Positions 23,165 through 35,566 are shown, numbered from the stretch's first letter. The stretch is 64,000 nt of DNA from Lepidodermella squamata (GCA_047495785.1 JBLDXI010000032.1:2170001-2234000); one strand, 5' to 3'. Translations and numbers: made by a program. The notes: generated from the sequence alone by a model not told the origin.

Positions 23165-23984
23165 ATTTATTTATTTATTTATAAGCTTTAACGCCCAAGA
23201 GAGGGCAGCTTGACAAGAGGCAATTTGAAAGTGAAACATATAATTGCAGGACAGATTATGTACAGATGAATGGGAGTGCATACGAGTGCAGGTAGTGTAG
23301 TAGTGATGTAACAACAATTTTTAGGCAACAACAATACTTGATAAGCTGGATAGCTTTATAAAAATATAAGCAATACATAAGACAGGCTAATTTTTATTCA
23401 ATTTCAATTTGCCGGCATTATTGGAATAACAATACTATAAACAGCTTCACGACATTCCTGTGCTGATTCTGCTTGATGTGCTGCCGTCGGAAGCTGGTTA
23501 CACCAGCAATCAGGCCCGCGGTAGCCTAAAGTGAGTGCACCGCGCTCTTTGCGTTCTGTTGGCTTGATCATTGGCTCAAAATGACGAAAGCCGTACGCGC
23601 TGGCTTCGTTCAATTGGAACAGTGTTTGCAACATTGCTGGCGCTTGTTGATGTAGACAGTTCCAGATGAATGTAGCAACGTGGATCGCGTGTTTTTGATT
23701 CACATCGACCCAACCTAGACGGCTTCTTAATGCTTCGGGATCAGCCAAGGGATGTGCACCGCAAATGACACGATCCTGAGTTGATTGCGATTTGGCTAGC
23801 GAACTCGGCGCTGCCTGACCCAGCGTGATGTCACCGTAATTCAAATGACAAAAAACAAGCCCGTTGGCCATCATAATCGCCGTCTTTCTATCGACAAACT
23901 TGACGGCCAAGCGAAGGGCCTCTTTTCGGCCTCTTCTCGCCTTGCTCTTGGCACTCTTTATTTGTTTCTTGAAGGTGAGTTTGT
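23165..23984 (-). mobile_element. 3' fragment of a Jockey/CR1-like LINE
   Basis: The minus-strand ORF 23404-23910 resembles the region after the reverse transcriptase of Jockey-type LINEs (VFCHLNYGDITLGQAAPS, then ST.DRVICG and a long helical tail). It is followed by an untranslated tail and a (AAAT)n-type 3' end at 23165-23185. The 5' part is missing, so the copy is 5'-truncated and inactive. Confidence 0.65.
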
Positions 23985-26370
23985 CGTTTTTTTTTATTTA
24001 CATAATCTTTCGGGTGCGTACTGATGATTATAACGACATCCCTAGTTCGTTCATATAGCATTTGAAAAGGTCAATATCAACAATTTCCGGAAAGCAGGTT
24101 TTCGGTATTCCGTTCCATAGTTGTATTATTTTCTCGACTCTCTCGTAGGGCTTGATGTTTCGCTGCTGAGGGTTTGAGGGTTTCGCTAGGCAGATTTGAT
24201 GGTGGTGTTTTGCTGCCGATGCCCTGGTACCGGTTTTCCTCACAAAGATGCGTCTGAATTTTGATCTGACTTGCTTCGTTCCGCGACCCGCCACGATTAT
24301 CTTGTAGAGGTAGGTCATTACTCCTACATACCGTCGTCTACCCAGTGTTTGCAAGCTCGCTCCGGTGATGTTGCAAAATCTCGTCTGGACGGCATCGAGT
24401 TTTTCCAGTGTTGAAGGGGCTGCCGCGAACGAATAGGGGACCATGTCAAACTCGATGAATGGCAACACATAGGTTTTGTATGCATTTTCGAGCTGTCGTA
24501 GGGACATGAAGGGTCGCAGACGCAGGAGCTGCGTTATCGCCGTGTTTGCTCTCCCGATTTTTTGCTTGATGCAGGATTCCATCGACAGCTTCGAGTCTAA
24601 GACTAGTCCAAGGAGTGTCGTCGTTTCGATGTTGACTTGATCATCCTCATGGTGCGTTTCTTCCTCAGCATTTGCTTTCCTGCCTTTTGCGCCACTGTTG
24701 AAGCGTGGGTATGAGAATTTCGTATCCACGCGCTTTTTTGGGTCCATCGATACGCGGTGTGACTGAGCCCATCGTGCTGCACTCGCTTCAGCCATATCGA
24801 CGTCTCTTAGTGATGCACTGCCAAAATTAAAATCGTTCGCAAAGGTATATGGCTCCGGTGGCCGGTAACCCAATTCCCAACTGGGGCGCGTGACTGATCG
24901 GCTTATACCACCGTAGAAGACTAGCCATAGAGATGGCCCGAGTGCGCTACCTTGACAGATACCTGCAGCTTCCTCACGCACGCTCGAAGCAGCTCCAGCA
25001 ACTAGCACTCGAAAGGACCTGTCACTCAAGTATGAGAGCGTGTACTTTTCCTTGGATGCCGGCTCGCCAGAGAATGTCTAGTAGCAGCAGGCGATCGACC
25101 CGATCGAAGGCGCCACTGACATCCGTTTGCCTGAGGATAAAATCCCGCCGTTCATTACTTGTGCTGATGATATCGATAGTCACGGAGAGCTGCGTATCCG
25201 TACATCCACAGCCCACCAAGAATGCAGCTTGCTCAGGTGGAATGGCTCCATTTGAAATCGCCGTTTTAACTACGACTTCCGCTACGATGCGCTCGAATGT
25301 TTTTCCTATGAGCTCGCCCATTCCGATGGGTCGATAGTTGGTCTTGCTCGACTTTGATTTCTTCTTGTGCACGGGACAGACATTTTTTTTTAAATACTGC
25401 TTTATTTGGTTTCGGCCACGACTTTATACATCCGTAGATATTTATAATCGTAAGATTGTGTTTTGGATAGTAGTAGGTTCTTTCTCTACGTGGCTTCAAG
25501 TACAATTTGTGTTTGTTGTGTTTGTTGTTACAATTTGTTGGACAGACATTTACTATCTTGAACACACGAGGCCAAGTTTCTTCGTTGATCATTTTATTCC
25601 ACAGGACTTCCATGGGTTCTGCGATCCAGTTGGCTAGCATTTTTAATGGCTTTGGCCCAATACCGCTCGGCCCTGGGGCCTTTCCGGGTTTGAGAAGGGA
25701 TAGTCTATTCGCGATTTCTTTCTTGCTGGTACTGATCGTTGTTGTTATCATTCGCAATTTGATGTCGTCGTCTTTCCATTCTGCAGATCGGGGAGGCAGT
25801 GACATTTTGTCTTCGAAATAGTCGGCGAATAGTTGCGCTTTTTCCATGTCATCCGTTACTGTTACAAGCTTTCCACTTTCGTCATTGCCGTTATCGAGGG
25901 CGGGTATTCGACCGCAGCTAGGCTTGGATGACATCTGGACCTGTCTTAATAGTTGGTGGTATCGCCTAGGTGCCAGCTGCTTCTTGGAAAGCTGATTCTT
26001 GAGCGATCTTTTATAGTTTTCCTGAATTTTTCCGATCTCCATCTTCATTCTTCCTCTCTCTTCCTGGTCGGGAGAACTCGCCATTGCCTCGAAGAGTTCT
26101 TGGCATTTCTTGTCCCACCAGGGCACGGAAGACTCAACAAGCTGTATCTCCTTTTGGGGAATGTGGTCCTTCATGCCTTTTTTAACTACTTCAAGAATCC
26201 GTTTTGCCAAGCTATCAGCCGATAAGCGATTGATTTTGCCAGGTCTTAGTTGGTGACTGACTTGCCTTCTCAACTGGGTCCAGTTAGCCTTTCCGTATTG
26301 CCAAACGCTTCTAGGCGGCATTGTTCTAACGCTGACTGCGAGATCCAAGGAAGCGTTGACGACGTGATGT
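23985..26370 (-). mobile_element. Decayed non-LTR retrotransposon with reverse transcriptase domain
   Basis: The minus-strand pieces 25552-26348 (pre-RT region, KPGKAPGPSGIGPKPLK), 25022-25372 (NYRPIGMGELIGKTFERIV, RQTDVSGAFDRVD) and 24028-25029 (ICQGSALGP, TFANDFNFG, VLGLVLDSKL) follow the order of LINE reverse transcriptases. The catalytic box normally reading F/YADD is FAND, there is a one-base frameshift near 25025, and a 166-bp insertion at 25374-25551 interrupts the fingers. The 3' end has an A-rich tail near 23985-24000. The element is dead. Confidence 0.8.
25386..25539 (-). mobile_element. Short retroposon nested in the LINE, with 12-bp target duplication and poly(A)
   Basis: The insert is bounded by identical ggacagacattt copies (25374-25385 and 25540-25551). 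On the minus strand it ends AATAAAGCAGTATTTAAAAA, an A tail next to the duplication. Removing the insert and one copy of the duplication restores the LINE reading frame (NVCPVHKKK). About 154 bp, no ORF; a SINE or 3' piece of a processed transcript. Confidence 0.8.
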
Positions 26371-26440
26371 TCGCTGATACGAGGATGCCAATGGTGAATC
26401 CGAGTGTTACCATTTCATTAGACGATTGAACAACCGCATC

Positions 26441-26713
26441 CATTATGTGACCACTTTTTAGGCGGGAAACAGCGCCACCTCCTATTGGTTCATTCAAATA
26501 CTACGCGGGCAATTCAAACAGTTGTTTTTTGAGGAAAATGATCGTTTTTACAACAATTGGCACGCGTTTTCGACAAAATAGCGCCATATAGCGCTAAAAC
26601 GTTGCGAAAACTATTTTTTAATGAAAAAATGATCATTTGAATCGCCCGCGTAGTATTTGAATGACCCAATAGGAGACGGCGTTGTTTCCCGCCTAAAAAG
26701 TGGTCGCATAATG
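26441..26713. mobile_element. MITE with about 75-bp terminal inverted repeats
   Basis: The left end cattatgtgaccacttttta, followed by ggcgggaaac and a stretch with tactacgcgggcaattcaaa, returns inverted at 26637-26713 (ggcgggaaac... read in reverse; end ggtcgcataatg). The core is AT-rich without an ORF. No clear target duplication is seen. Confidence 0.75.
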
Positions 26714-27180
26714 TCGCCGATATGCTTTACAACATTGATCTCAGGAATGTCACGTTGAAGGCAGCTAATGCCACATGTACAAATTTCGCAGCAAATGCAA
26801 AAGCTCCAGAAGATTGCGGCGTGACAGCTACAGCCGGCTTATTAACAGCTGGCTTGTTCTCCTGCTTGTTGCCTGCTTATTATCAATAAATTTCGGCGTG
26901 TCTTCCATAGCAATGACGCAATGACATTATAGATACACAGAGCAATGTTGTCATAGACATTTCGAACCGTTACTTCCGTGGCGGAGGAGCTTTTGCATTT
27001 GCTGCAAAATTTCTACATGTCGCATTAGTTGCCTTCAACACGACACTAATGATATCGTTGTTGTAAAGCATACTATGGCACCATGACGTGAAAGAATCGT
27101 TGATTAATTATCAATTCCAGTGGTTTTACTGTTCTTGGAATTCGATTTACTGGGGAACATTTTATGAATATCATGATTCA
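26714..27180. pseudogene. Head-to-head fragments of monooxygenase exon 3 (inverted, then direct)
   Basis: 26714-26985 is the reverse complement of the end of exon 3 of gene A (about 12700-12960), with stops. It is immediately followed by 26988-27180, a direct copy of about 12893-13090 (agcttttgcatttgctgc... ttgttgtaaagcatacta). Together with 23017-23164 this shows that an inverted copy was cut open by the transposon block. Confidence 0.7.
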
Positions 27181-27856
27181 ATCCAAATAAAATACCATTC
27201 CCTTTTCCATTCTGTCGCCTTTCTCGCCTGCTGTTGGTAGATGGGCAGTTGCTGATCGACGTAGTACTCCTAGATTCCACGCCGCTCTGGTGCTAACTAG
27301 TGAACAGATTTCTTCTATTGCCCAAACATAAGACTCCCGAACTCCCGTTCTCGGATTCTTTTTTAATCGGCTTAATATTGAATTCTGAAAATGATAGACT
27401 TTCTTTACTCGTGACAGGTTTCTCCAGCTTGAACTATTAACCGTCAGTTTATTAGATGCATTTTCTTGCAGTGATTTCACTCTAGCTCGATTTTGCGTCC
27501 TAATGGCCACGACAGACACGGTTTCCCGCAACGACTCGCATTGATTTCTTCCAAATTCTTACGCTATCAAATGATTAAAAATTGATGAATTTTCATGCTT
27601 AGCTATGTTAGAGCTTCACAAAAATCGTCTAGACAGCCGGTGAGATATCTCGTTGCCACATCACAGCAAGCGCAGCGAAACATAACACAATCAAAATACG
27701 GGTGACCTGATTTCTCATATAAAGTTAGATAAAATAACAATGGCATTATTATCATGGGTAGAAAACTGTTTGAAAGCGGGGTGACTAAGTGTCTTTAGAT
27801 GACCGAAGGTAGCCTGATTACAACAGCTAATTCGACGCCCCTGTATAGATTGGAAC
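27181..27856. other. Intergenic, duplicate of the region after gene A
   Basis: It is similar in order to 13090-13920 but with deletions. No gene is seen; the open frame at 27178-27531 (minus) is not preserved in the other copy. Confidence 0.5.
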
Positions 27857-30577
27857 TTACATAAATAACATTTTAGATAAAACTAGTTTACTTGTGGAGC
27901 AATCATCCCCAGTCCAGCCAGTCATGCAGATACATTGATTTGGCGCAACGCACTTACCTCGCATATAACATCCCTTCGCACATTTCGCTGTAGCAATAAT
28001 AATGAGATAACAGATAACAATGTAACCATAATACAGCACGCGGGCAATTTTACTACGATGACAACTTAAAGCTACACAAAAATGAGGAGGAAACTTCAAG
28101 GTGAAAACATGCTGAACTAATTGTTTTACTTACGACTGATGCAATCGGGAGGCTGCCAAGATGAAGTGCAAGAACACTGGTTTGGGCGAATGCAAGTTCC
28201 ACCGTTTGGGCAGCCCGATGGACAAATGGCTATAAATAACATAAAAATATAAATACAAATGGCTGATCGTGAAGCGAAGTTTCACATACGTGTATCGCAC
28301 GTAGTACCAGCCCAGCCAGGTGCACAGGTGCAAGTGTTGGGAGCCGAGCATCTGCCCCCAATGCCACATCCTGGATTGCAGACAGCTGTAATAGAATTAG
28401 CTTAGAAAACATTGTTGAAGATGCTTTCACGAAAATCACGCATAGCACAATCCCAGCCACCATACCCAGGCTGACACGTGCAGCGGTACCCTCCCATACT
28501 GTTCAGATCTCCAACGCAAGATTCAGCCTGGCAATTAACTGGGCACGCTATCTCTATGGTGGGTTAACAATTAAAAGGATCACAAACAATTCTGATTTAA
28601 TTACGGTTTATCAATTTGCACTGGTCCTTAAGCGTTGAAATCTGGCTCGGCGACAGGGCTGCTTTGTAAATCGAAAAACAGGAGTACTTGTTGTTGTACG
28701 CTAAATTCAAGAGCACATCTGACGGCACCCGTCTGAAAACAAAATATAAGTTGTAAGACCATTTTTAACTTCAATAGGGTAAATTTGAGATTATTTCTCA
28801 GTACTCATGAACTTGCCTGGCACCAAGAAACAGCGTGCGATGAGTGATGACTGTTGTTGGCATCGCAGGAACGCTGAATTGATCATCACAGACGATTATC
28901 AGCTGTGAACTGCTCGCGTTCCAAATCATGGCATAGAAATGCCACCCAGTTAGGTTCGTCGGAAGATAAACAAACGGACCAGATCCAGAAGAATACCCAA
29001 ACAAGTCATTTGTTTGTAGATCGCTTCCATTAGTTCCGCTATAACGCCATATAGCCGCGAATTTATTCGTCCCGTCGCCGAACTCAAAAACAGGTCCTCG
29101 CTGCGGCAGATTTGCAAACATCGAAATTGTGAAAGAGGATGTAGAAACATTAAGAGCGTCCGATGTTATGTTTATCCAATTGCTAGCAGTGCCGGTCTCA
29201 ACTGCAGTGTCCGGTAGCCCAAATGGTCCGACTGCGCTAGGGCAAGGAGTTGGTTGGTGAGTTGCATCTATGCCATTGCTAGATATGTCTCGATTTCGAA
29301 ATAGAGCATTCAGTGGCCAATATCCGAGTAGACTCGGTAAGCCTGCTTGATTATTGATGAATTGATACACATTATCACGGCCAGAACTTAGTTCTGAATG
29401 GAATGAATTATTATCGATTTATATTGTCGTGACAACACCCTACGTGTACTGCAAGTAGTGCCACTCCAACCACTGAAACAAGTGCAGGTATTAGGTGCTG
29501 TGCAACGACCACCAACACCACAATCAGGAGTACAAACGGCTGAATGAAAACAACTTATCGGAAGTAGCCCATAAGTAAAAGCAATAAGCGTACGTATACT
29601 GCAATCCCAGTTTGTCCAGCCAGTTTGACAAGTGCACCTGTATCCTCCCGGTGTAATGGTATCCCCAACGCACGTTCCCGATTGACAGTTGGTTGAACAG
29701 GTTATTTCTACAGGATTGCATTGGGCAATCAACTATCAAGTATACAAGCAATGTTCAACTAACGACTTAAAATTTGGCATTGATCACGGAGGAGAGCTAA
29801 TTGAGCTGCGTTGAAGGCTGTTTTATGAATCGAAAAACAAGCGTATTTGTTGTTGGACGGTCCAGGCAATCCAACTGATGTAAGCAATCTGAATTAAGAG
29901 GAAGGTTCAAAGGAAGCTTTGTGAACAATTATCATTCATAAAACTAACCTTGTTCCAAGATACATGCTCCTGAACGTCGTGAATGCTGTTATTGAGACCG
30001 GCGAACTTATTTGATCATGGCATACTGCCGTCATTTTCAACGTGGTAGAATCGAAAATGTGTGCGACGAAACGCCAACCAGCAGTGAAGGCACAATTAAC
30101 CCTCAAATTCGCGTACATGGGATTGGGTGAAATGTATATCGCATTTGACTGCATTGCGCCGTCGGCTTGAAGATTCCACATATGGGCTTTTAGGGCTGGC
30201 GTCGTAACATCCTCGTATTCGTAGATGGGGCCGCGATTCGGGATGTACACGAATGTAGCGATAGTCACAGATGATGAGCCGAAGTTCAGTAGATTAGAAG
30301 TTAGGTTTAAATAGTTGGCCGCATTGTTAGCATGTGTTTCGTAAGCTGTACCCGGCTGGCCGAATGGGCCTTGTGTCACGGGGGTAGGGGTCGGTGCGGA
30401 CGTGGCATGAATTTGATTTCCCGAAATGTCTTGCAGACCGAAGAGCGAATGCAGCGGCCAATATCCAACCATGTTCGGCAAAGAAACTTTATTTAGGGCG
30501 AATTGAGTGCCGAAATCTTGCGCGAGCATCGCATCAACTCTGAGAAGAATCAAAAAGCAAACGAGAATATGTTGCAT
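27857..30577 (-). CDS. Secreted LamG-like/EGF-repeat protein, copy B
   Basis: The ten exons match copy A: 29949-30577, 29764-29888, 29594-29707, 29444-29539, 28817-29393, 28605-28732, 28440-28553, 28290-28385, 28134-28229 and 27857-27987. The domain order is the same: signal peptide, LamG, 2 EGF, LamG, 4 EGF. Most differences are substitutions in the LamG domains and frames are intact throughout. The GC donor after the second LamG exon is kept. The stop codon of copy A (AGT TAA) reads AGT AAA here, so copy B gains about 13 C-terminal residues to a stop at 27857. The upstream flank is also duplicated, so both may be expressed alike. Confidence 0.85.
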
Positions 30578-31640
30578 CTCCGTTCACGCAAGCAGGAAGA
30601 AAAATTGCGAAATGCGACTACATTGTTACTTTGCTGTCAAATAATTTAGTTAATTATCGTTAAATCGATTGAAGATACAGTAATCTTCATTGGATTCCCC
30701 CAGGTGTTGATTGTCAACCTCTCACCTGCACAAACTAGAACAAATTATTTGTTTAAAGCCGGGGTTGCGTAGATGCAAGTCGAGAAAAACGTTAGATGGA
30801 TCGCGGCAAATCGTTGAAGTATTATCTCCCTAGTAACTTGGTGTAGTTGCGCTTATGTCGTTGAGGTGTGCGGCGGTGATGGTAGCGCAGCCCTACGAGG
30901 CTTTCAGGTTTCATTTCACACCATTACATTCACATTTTACTAGAGGCCTTTCCATAATCGGTTTTTGTTGATTGTTGATTACAGCTCTTACCCGAAAAAA
31001 CCTTCCTTGAAATACGACGATGAATTTGCTAGAGATTTCTGCTAGCCTATACTATACTTCAATGATTGTCGAGACAAACCACGGCTGTTCAGCCTAAAGA
31101 AAGGAATAGTAGGAATAGTAGGAATAGGCGATAGAGAAGCTGTCGAATTGATACATTGACGAGAACTTCGAAAATATTATATTGAGTACAGTCATTTGGG
31201 GCAAAAGGGAAAAAAGTATGATTCCCTGCTTCAGAGGGTCCTCATGGGTAAATCATTAATCAGGTCGAGCGCATTCCGTCATGTGTTTCGATAAATTAAG
31301 CGCATTTTCCGATGAAATAATGCATTGAAACGACTTTCCGATTGTTTAATTTAGTCTTCACCCGTTTTATGTTTCCGACGTTACAAGTAAAAATGATTCG
31401 CAGAAAGAAATTATTAGTTCGATGGTTTCATGTTAATTCGTCCTGATACCGATTTTATAGGTGTAATGCAAATTCCCTCTCGTTTTTTGCTTCCAGAATT
31501 CCAACCTTAAACTCTGCAGCCATTCTTTTGGAACCGACGAATAGAAATTTTAAATTATCTTTAGTTTCATTTCCTGGATTCCCCTCATTCGCACATTGAC
31601 CCTCGCATTTGCTTGGTTTCTGTTGTTCGACGCGCGGTCA
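30578..31640. other. 5' flank of LamG/EGF gene B and intergenic
   Basis: 30578-30920 matches the flank of copy A. Nothing else is supported. A short repeat aggaatagtaggaatagtagg lies at about 31103. Confidence 0.4.
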
Positions 31641-32180
31641 TCACGGCTGAAGCTGAATTAGCCACCGCCAACTACGCCGAGGCTCATGCTTCCCACTTCC
31701 CACTACAAGAAGACCAGTGACAAGCGTAAGCTTATCAAGACCCGTTCGGCCAGCCTCGAACGCACATTGCCCATTTTTGCCTCGGATGGGAAGTGTGTCT
31801 CCTCCTACGATCAGACGCAGTGGCTGCGTGATCCGCAAGAAAGCACAAGCGCAGCAAGAAGCACTGCCAAGCCCACCACAAGCCCCACGCTGGTTTCCAC
31901 AAAGACCGGGCCCGCGACAAGGCCGACAAGGTGATTGAATTTAAAAAAGAGACCTTCACCGACAATGGTCACAACAGCGTCAACAAGTTCAGCTTCGAGT
32001 CAGCATCAAACGAGTTCGCCAAGGCCGACTCCACTGCCAGCCGTAAAAAGACCGCCAAGAAGACTCATGGCAATTGCTCGCCAGGCCCGCTCTACCGACT
32101 ACGCGACTCCCGCGACTCGAAGGCTTCGGCCGCCGCTGCCTCGAAGAAAGCGAAGCGCAACAAGGGCCCACAATAAGCAC
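31641..32180 (+). pseudogene. GC-rich, Lys/Arg-rich coding-like block without introns; possible processed pseudogene
   Basis: Base composition is clearly richer in G and C than the flanks. Different frames give basic stretches (HYKKTSDKRKLIKTR near 31701; VIEFKKETFTDNGHNSVNKF then SRKKTAKKTHG at 31932-32070) that together look like one frame-shifted basic protein. There is no start-to-stop frame and no introns. I cannot name the parent; a ribosomal or chromatin-type protein is only a guess. A gene with unrecognised introns is possible. Confidence 0.35.
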
Positions 32181-32702
32181 CGCGCCCCGGTCTCCGTCGC
32201 GCGTGACTGCGCTAGTAATAAATACTCGATCGAGATTTCTGTGAAATTAGCTGCAAAACACAGTTGGAACTGAGTGTCTTACTAATATATTGAAGAAATT
32301 ATATAGATGAAGAGATAGAAGGTGCTCTTGTTCCCCGTAGGTTAGTAGTGTAAGCTCCTGGAGATAAGAAATTTATTGCCGAAGCCATTCTGAGCTCAAA
32401 CAATGCAGAGAACAAAAAGCGCTTCTTACCCGTGTGGCCGAATAAAACAAGTACCACAAACATAAATAAAAGAAGTTTATGGCACCATAACTAAAAATTC
32501 GTGTCACCCTCGAGAGTGCACTATTCTCATGCGTGATGGCTGGCTGTGTATAATCCTTCAGGTTTAGTAACTCTGCCGTAAGGTTTCAAGCAAGTTGGTC
32601 ATTTATATGCGATTTCCAAACAAGCCTCGAATTTGCCACATAATATCAACTAACATTCAGATCGAACATGACATTGTTTAGGTATCTTCCAGAGGCATTA
32701 AA

Positions 32703-34771
32703 ATGGCTTATATTGCCCTATTATTTGCCGCGATTATTCAAGTGACTCTGAGTTACCCAAGGTTGAAAATGGAAATACCAAATGGCGACCGCGTTCCATC
32801 GCCATGTGATCCGAAGGTCACCTGGCCGGGAGTGGGCCATGAAAGAAGTGCCGGATCGGGGCCTTTCAACCCATTCGGTCGGGCTTTTCTGGCCAACGGC
32901 AAAACATGGACAGCAGATTTCTGCCGAGCTGACAGCGACGGCGATGGCAGGACGAATGGCGAAGAATTGGGCGACCCAGGCTGCACGTGGACGAAAGGCG
33001 GCGTGCCGCAGGTCACTGATTCAGCTCGATTGTCTCACCCTGGCGTTTGCGAGCCGATAACCTCGCCGCAGTGTGCGGGCAAGGTCAATTTTCTGCTCGA
33101 AATCGATGCCTGCAAGAAATTGCTGAACAACACAGAAGAATGGTGCCCGGCTACAAAACTGCCAGATGTAAAGACAATGATTTTGCGATTCAATGATACG
33201 GTCATTCCAGCCGCTGAAAACACTTACTTCTGCCAAACGTTCAAAGTTCCGGCTGATAGGGACTATCACATTATTGCTGTAAGTAATCGCCCTGACTTCT
33301 TAAGAACCAAGTCTAGTCGACTTTTATTCAGTGGGAACCTATAATTGCCAACTCCGAGATCATGCATCATCTCATTCTCTTTATTTGCGACTCAAATGAA
33401 GCCGAAGCTGTTATCAAAAAGACCGGTAATTACTCGTCACCCACCCGATGCGGGTTATTACCGCCAGAATGTCCCAACAGCAATATTGGATGGGCATTTG
33501 GTATGAAAGGCCGATGTTTCTACAACGACACTGGCATGCTGATGGGCAAAAGTACCTATCAGACAGTTATTGTGCAAATTCACTACAACAACGCGTATCA
33601 TAAGTCAAATCTCAGCGATTCGTCAGGTGTGAAAATTTATTACACGGAAAAATTACGTCAATACAACATTGCGTTGATGAGACCTGGGCAGGCCAATCTA
33701 GCTATTCCGCCTCGTTCGCCGCTAACCCGAGTTATCGCGAGATCGTTTCAATCTCAAAACTGCAGCCGACGAATTTTGAGCAGTGATTTGAAATCGGATC
33801 AGACCTACAATATCTCCGCTATGTTGATGCACATGCATAAAACTGGAAAACGTGCCAAGTTGACGCTAGTGAAAGCTGATGGCAGAAAACGGGTCATTTT
33901 TGATGAGCCTTACTTTTACGACCGACCATACAGCGTTGAACTTGATCGCAATCAAAACATCGTGTTTGGAGCCGGTGATAACTTTGTCCTTGAATGCCAA
34001 TATCAGACAACAAATCGCAGCAAGTGGACTTTTTTCGGCGAGAACACTGAGGATGAAATGTGTCTCGTTGGAATGCAGGTAAATCGCTCAAATTTTTTCA
34101 AATTGTATGAAAATTTGCGGTATTTTTCAACAATTTTAAATTCAGGAAAAAATGATTTTCAAGAACTCCATGCATTTTTTCAAACTTATACTTGACCTCT
34201 TTGAAAAATGTTTAAGGAATATAAATTAATCTCAAGCTTAATTATCTGTTTATAGGTATTTCCAAGGCCACGCGAACGAAATTTTGTTGAAGCTGGGTCC
34301 GTGGGGCTGAACGATGCCTGCATAATGAGCACCGTTAACAGGGCTGATCGAATCGGTTTTTGCAACCCAGCTGTTTTAGCTAAAGCCATAGGTTCCATGA
34401 AAAACGACACGTCTACGAATCTTCTTAATTCCTGCAATATCGACGCCAATTCCCGCGCGACAACTTGCTGCGATTATCTAAACAAAAACCAATTTTTCTC
34501 GTTCAATTGCGTCTACATGGGCGCTTATGAGCTCACCCGGCGGCTGCTTGACAATTCGACCACGGAAGCTACCGCTCGGAATGTATACGCTAACATAGCT
34601 CGATGCATCAATGATATCATCGAGAATACGACTTTGGAAGACCTGTCTAAATCAATGGCTGATATTGGTGCATCCAAATCTTCCGCAGCTTATGCTATTT
34701 TGGGACGATTTTTGCAAGTCGTGTTGGCAGTTTTCAACGCAACACTCTTAAGATCAATGTTTTCAGGCTGA
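32703..34771 (+). CDS. Temptin-domain copper type II monooxygenase (PHM/DBH-like), copy C
   Basis: Three exons, 32703-33278, 33332-34078 and 34256-34771, have introns at the same codons as copy A. It has a signal peptide, temptin-like domain with DSDGDGRTNGEELGDPGC, copper-site motifs MHHLI, QIHYNN, LMHMHKTG and TEDEMC all present, and a hydrophobic C-terminus. Compared with copy A it lacks the short DNKPAD-like repeat near the C-terminus. Upstream sequence shares similarity with copy A. It is probably active at or outside the cell surface on an unknown substrate. Confidence 0.87.
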
Positions 34772-35434
34772 CATGACAATGTTTCTTATATGACTTGAAT
34801 TATTTGAACGAACTATCAATATTCCGGTGATTTTAATGTTCTTGGTAATCGATAATGAACGAAATTTCATCAACCAGAGAATGTGAACTTTTCGATTCAA
34901 TATCCAAATCCGATTCAATAATCCGTGGAATAAAGCATTGCGTTCCCTTTTTCACGGATCTCTGGGTAAATAGAACTTGATCCAATATAACTTGAGAATC
35001 GAAAACGGACGTATCGCTTTTTCTGCCAGTTTTCTGCTTCGATGATTTCAGCGCCGGCACGCCAGTTTATCGGCGTGTTGTCCGATTGTCACTATTTACA
35101 AGCCAAAAGCGCGGTGATGCGCGAAATTGATGGGTCACTTCCAGGCGCGCAGCAGACGGCATTTTATTTTGGATCAAAATAATAGTGGATTATTTTTGTA
35201 TCTTTCAAACTCGTTGGCCATACTTTTCGATGAACCCAATTGAAAGCGTTCCAATTTACAAGTTACCGCACCCTGATTCCTGTGTTCAACACGTGACACT
35301 CATTATTGAGGGCAATTAGGAATTTTTGCGCCCCGCTAATTATTGGTTCCGCTATTCTAAAACAAGTGCTCTCATCCGAAAATATTCATAATTTTGCGTA
35401 ATTAGATGCCGTTGCTTTCTATAATTATTGAACT
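34772..35434. other. Intergenic, no gene supported
   Basis: It includes the 3' flank of copy C, which partly matches those of copies A and B, then AT-rich unique sequence. Confidence 0.4.
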
Positions 35435-35566
35435 ATGAAAGCGTATGGTCAGGGTTTGATTCATTCCCGTTTACCACGCAGGGACAATTATCCAAGGGCT
35501 GGTGAGTTTTTCCAACCACAATCGCTTATATTTTGCGATCTCGTTTTACAACTCTTTTTCTCTGCC

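Noticed and set aside
24933-25337. Plus-strand ORF of 134 codons
   Set aside because: It is antisense to the reverse transcriptase coding region of the LINE and has no independent features.
35435-35566. Upstream start for membrane protein member 3
   Set aside because: The extra residues have no counterpart in the other members, and the ATG at 35567 gives a family-like N-terminus.
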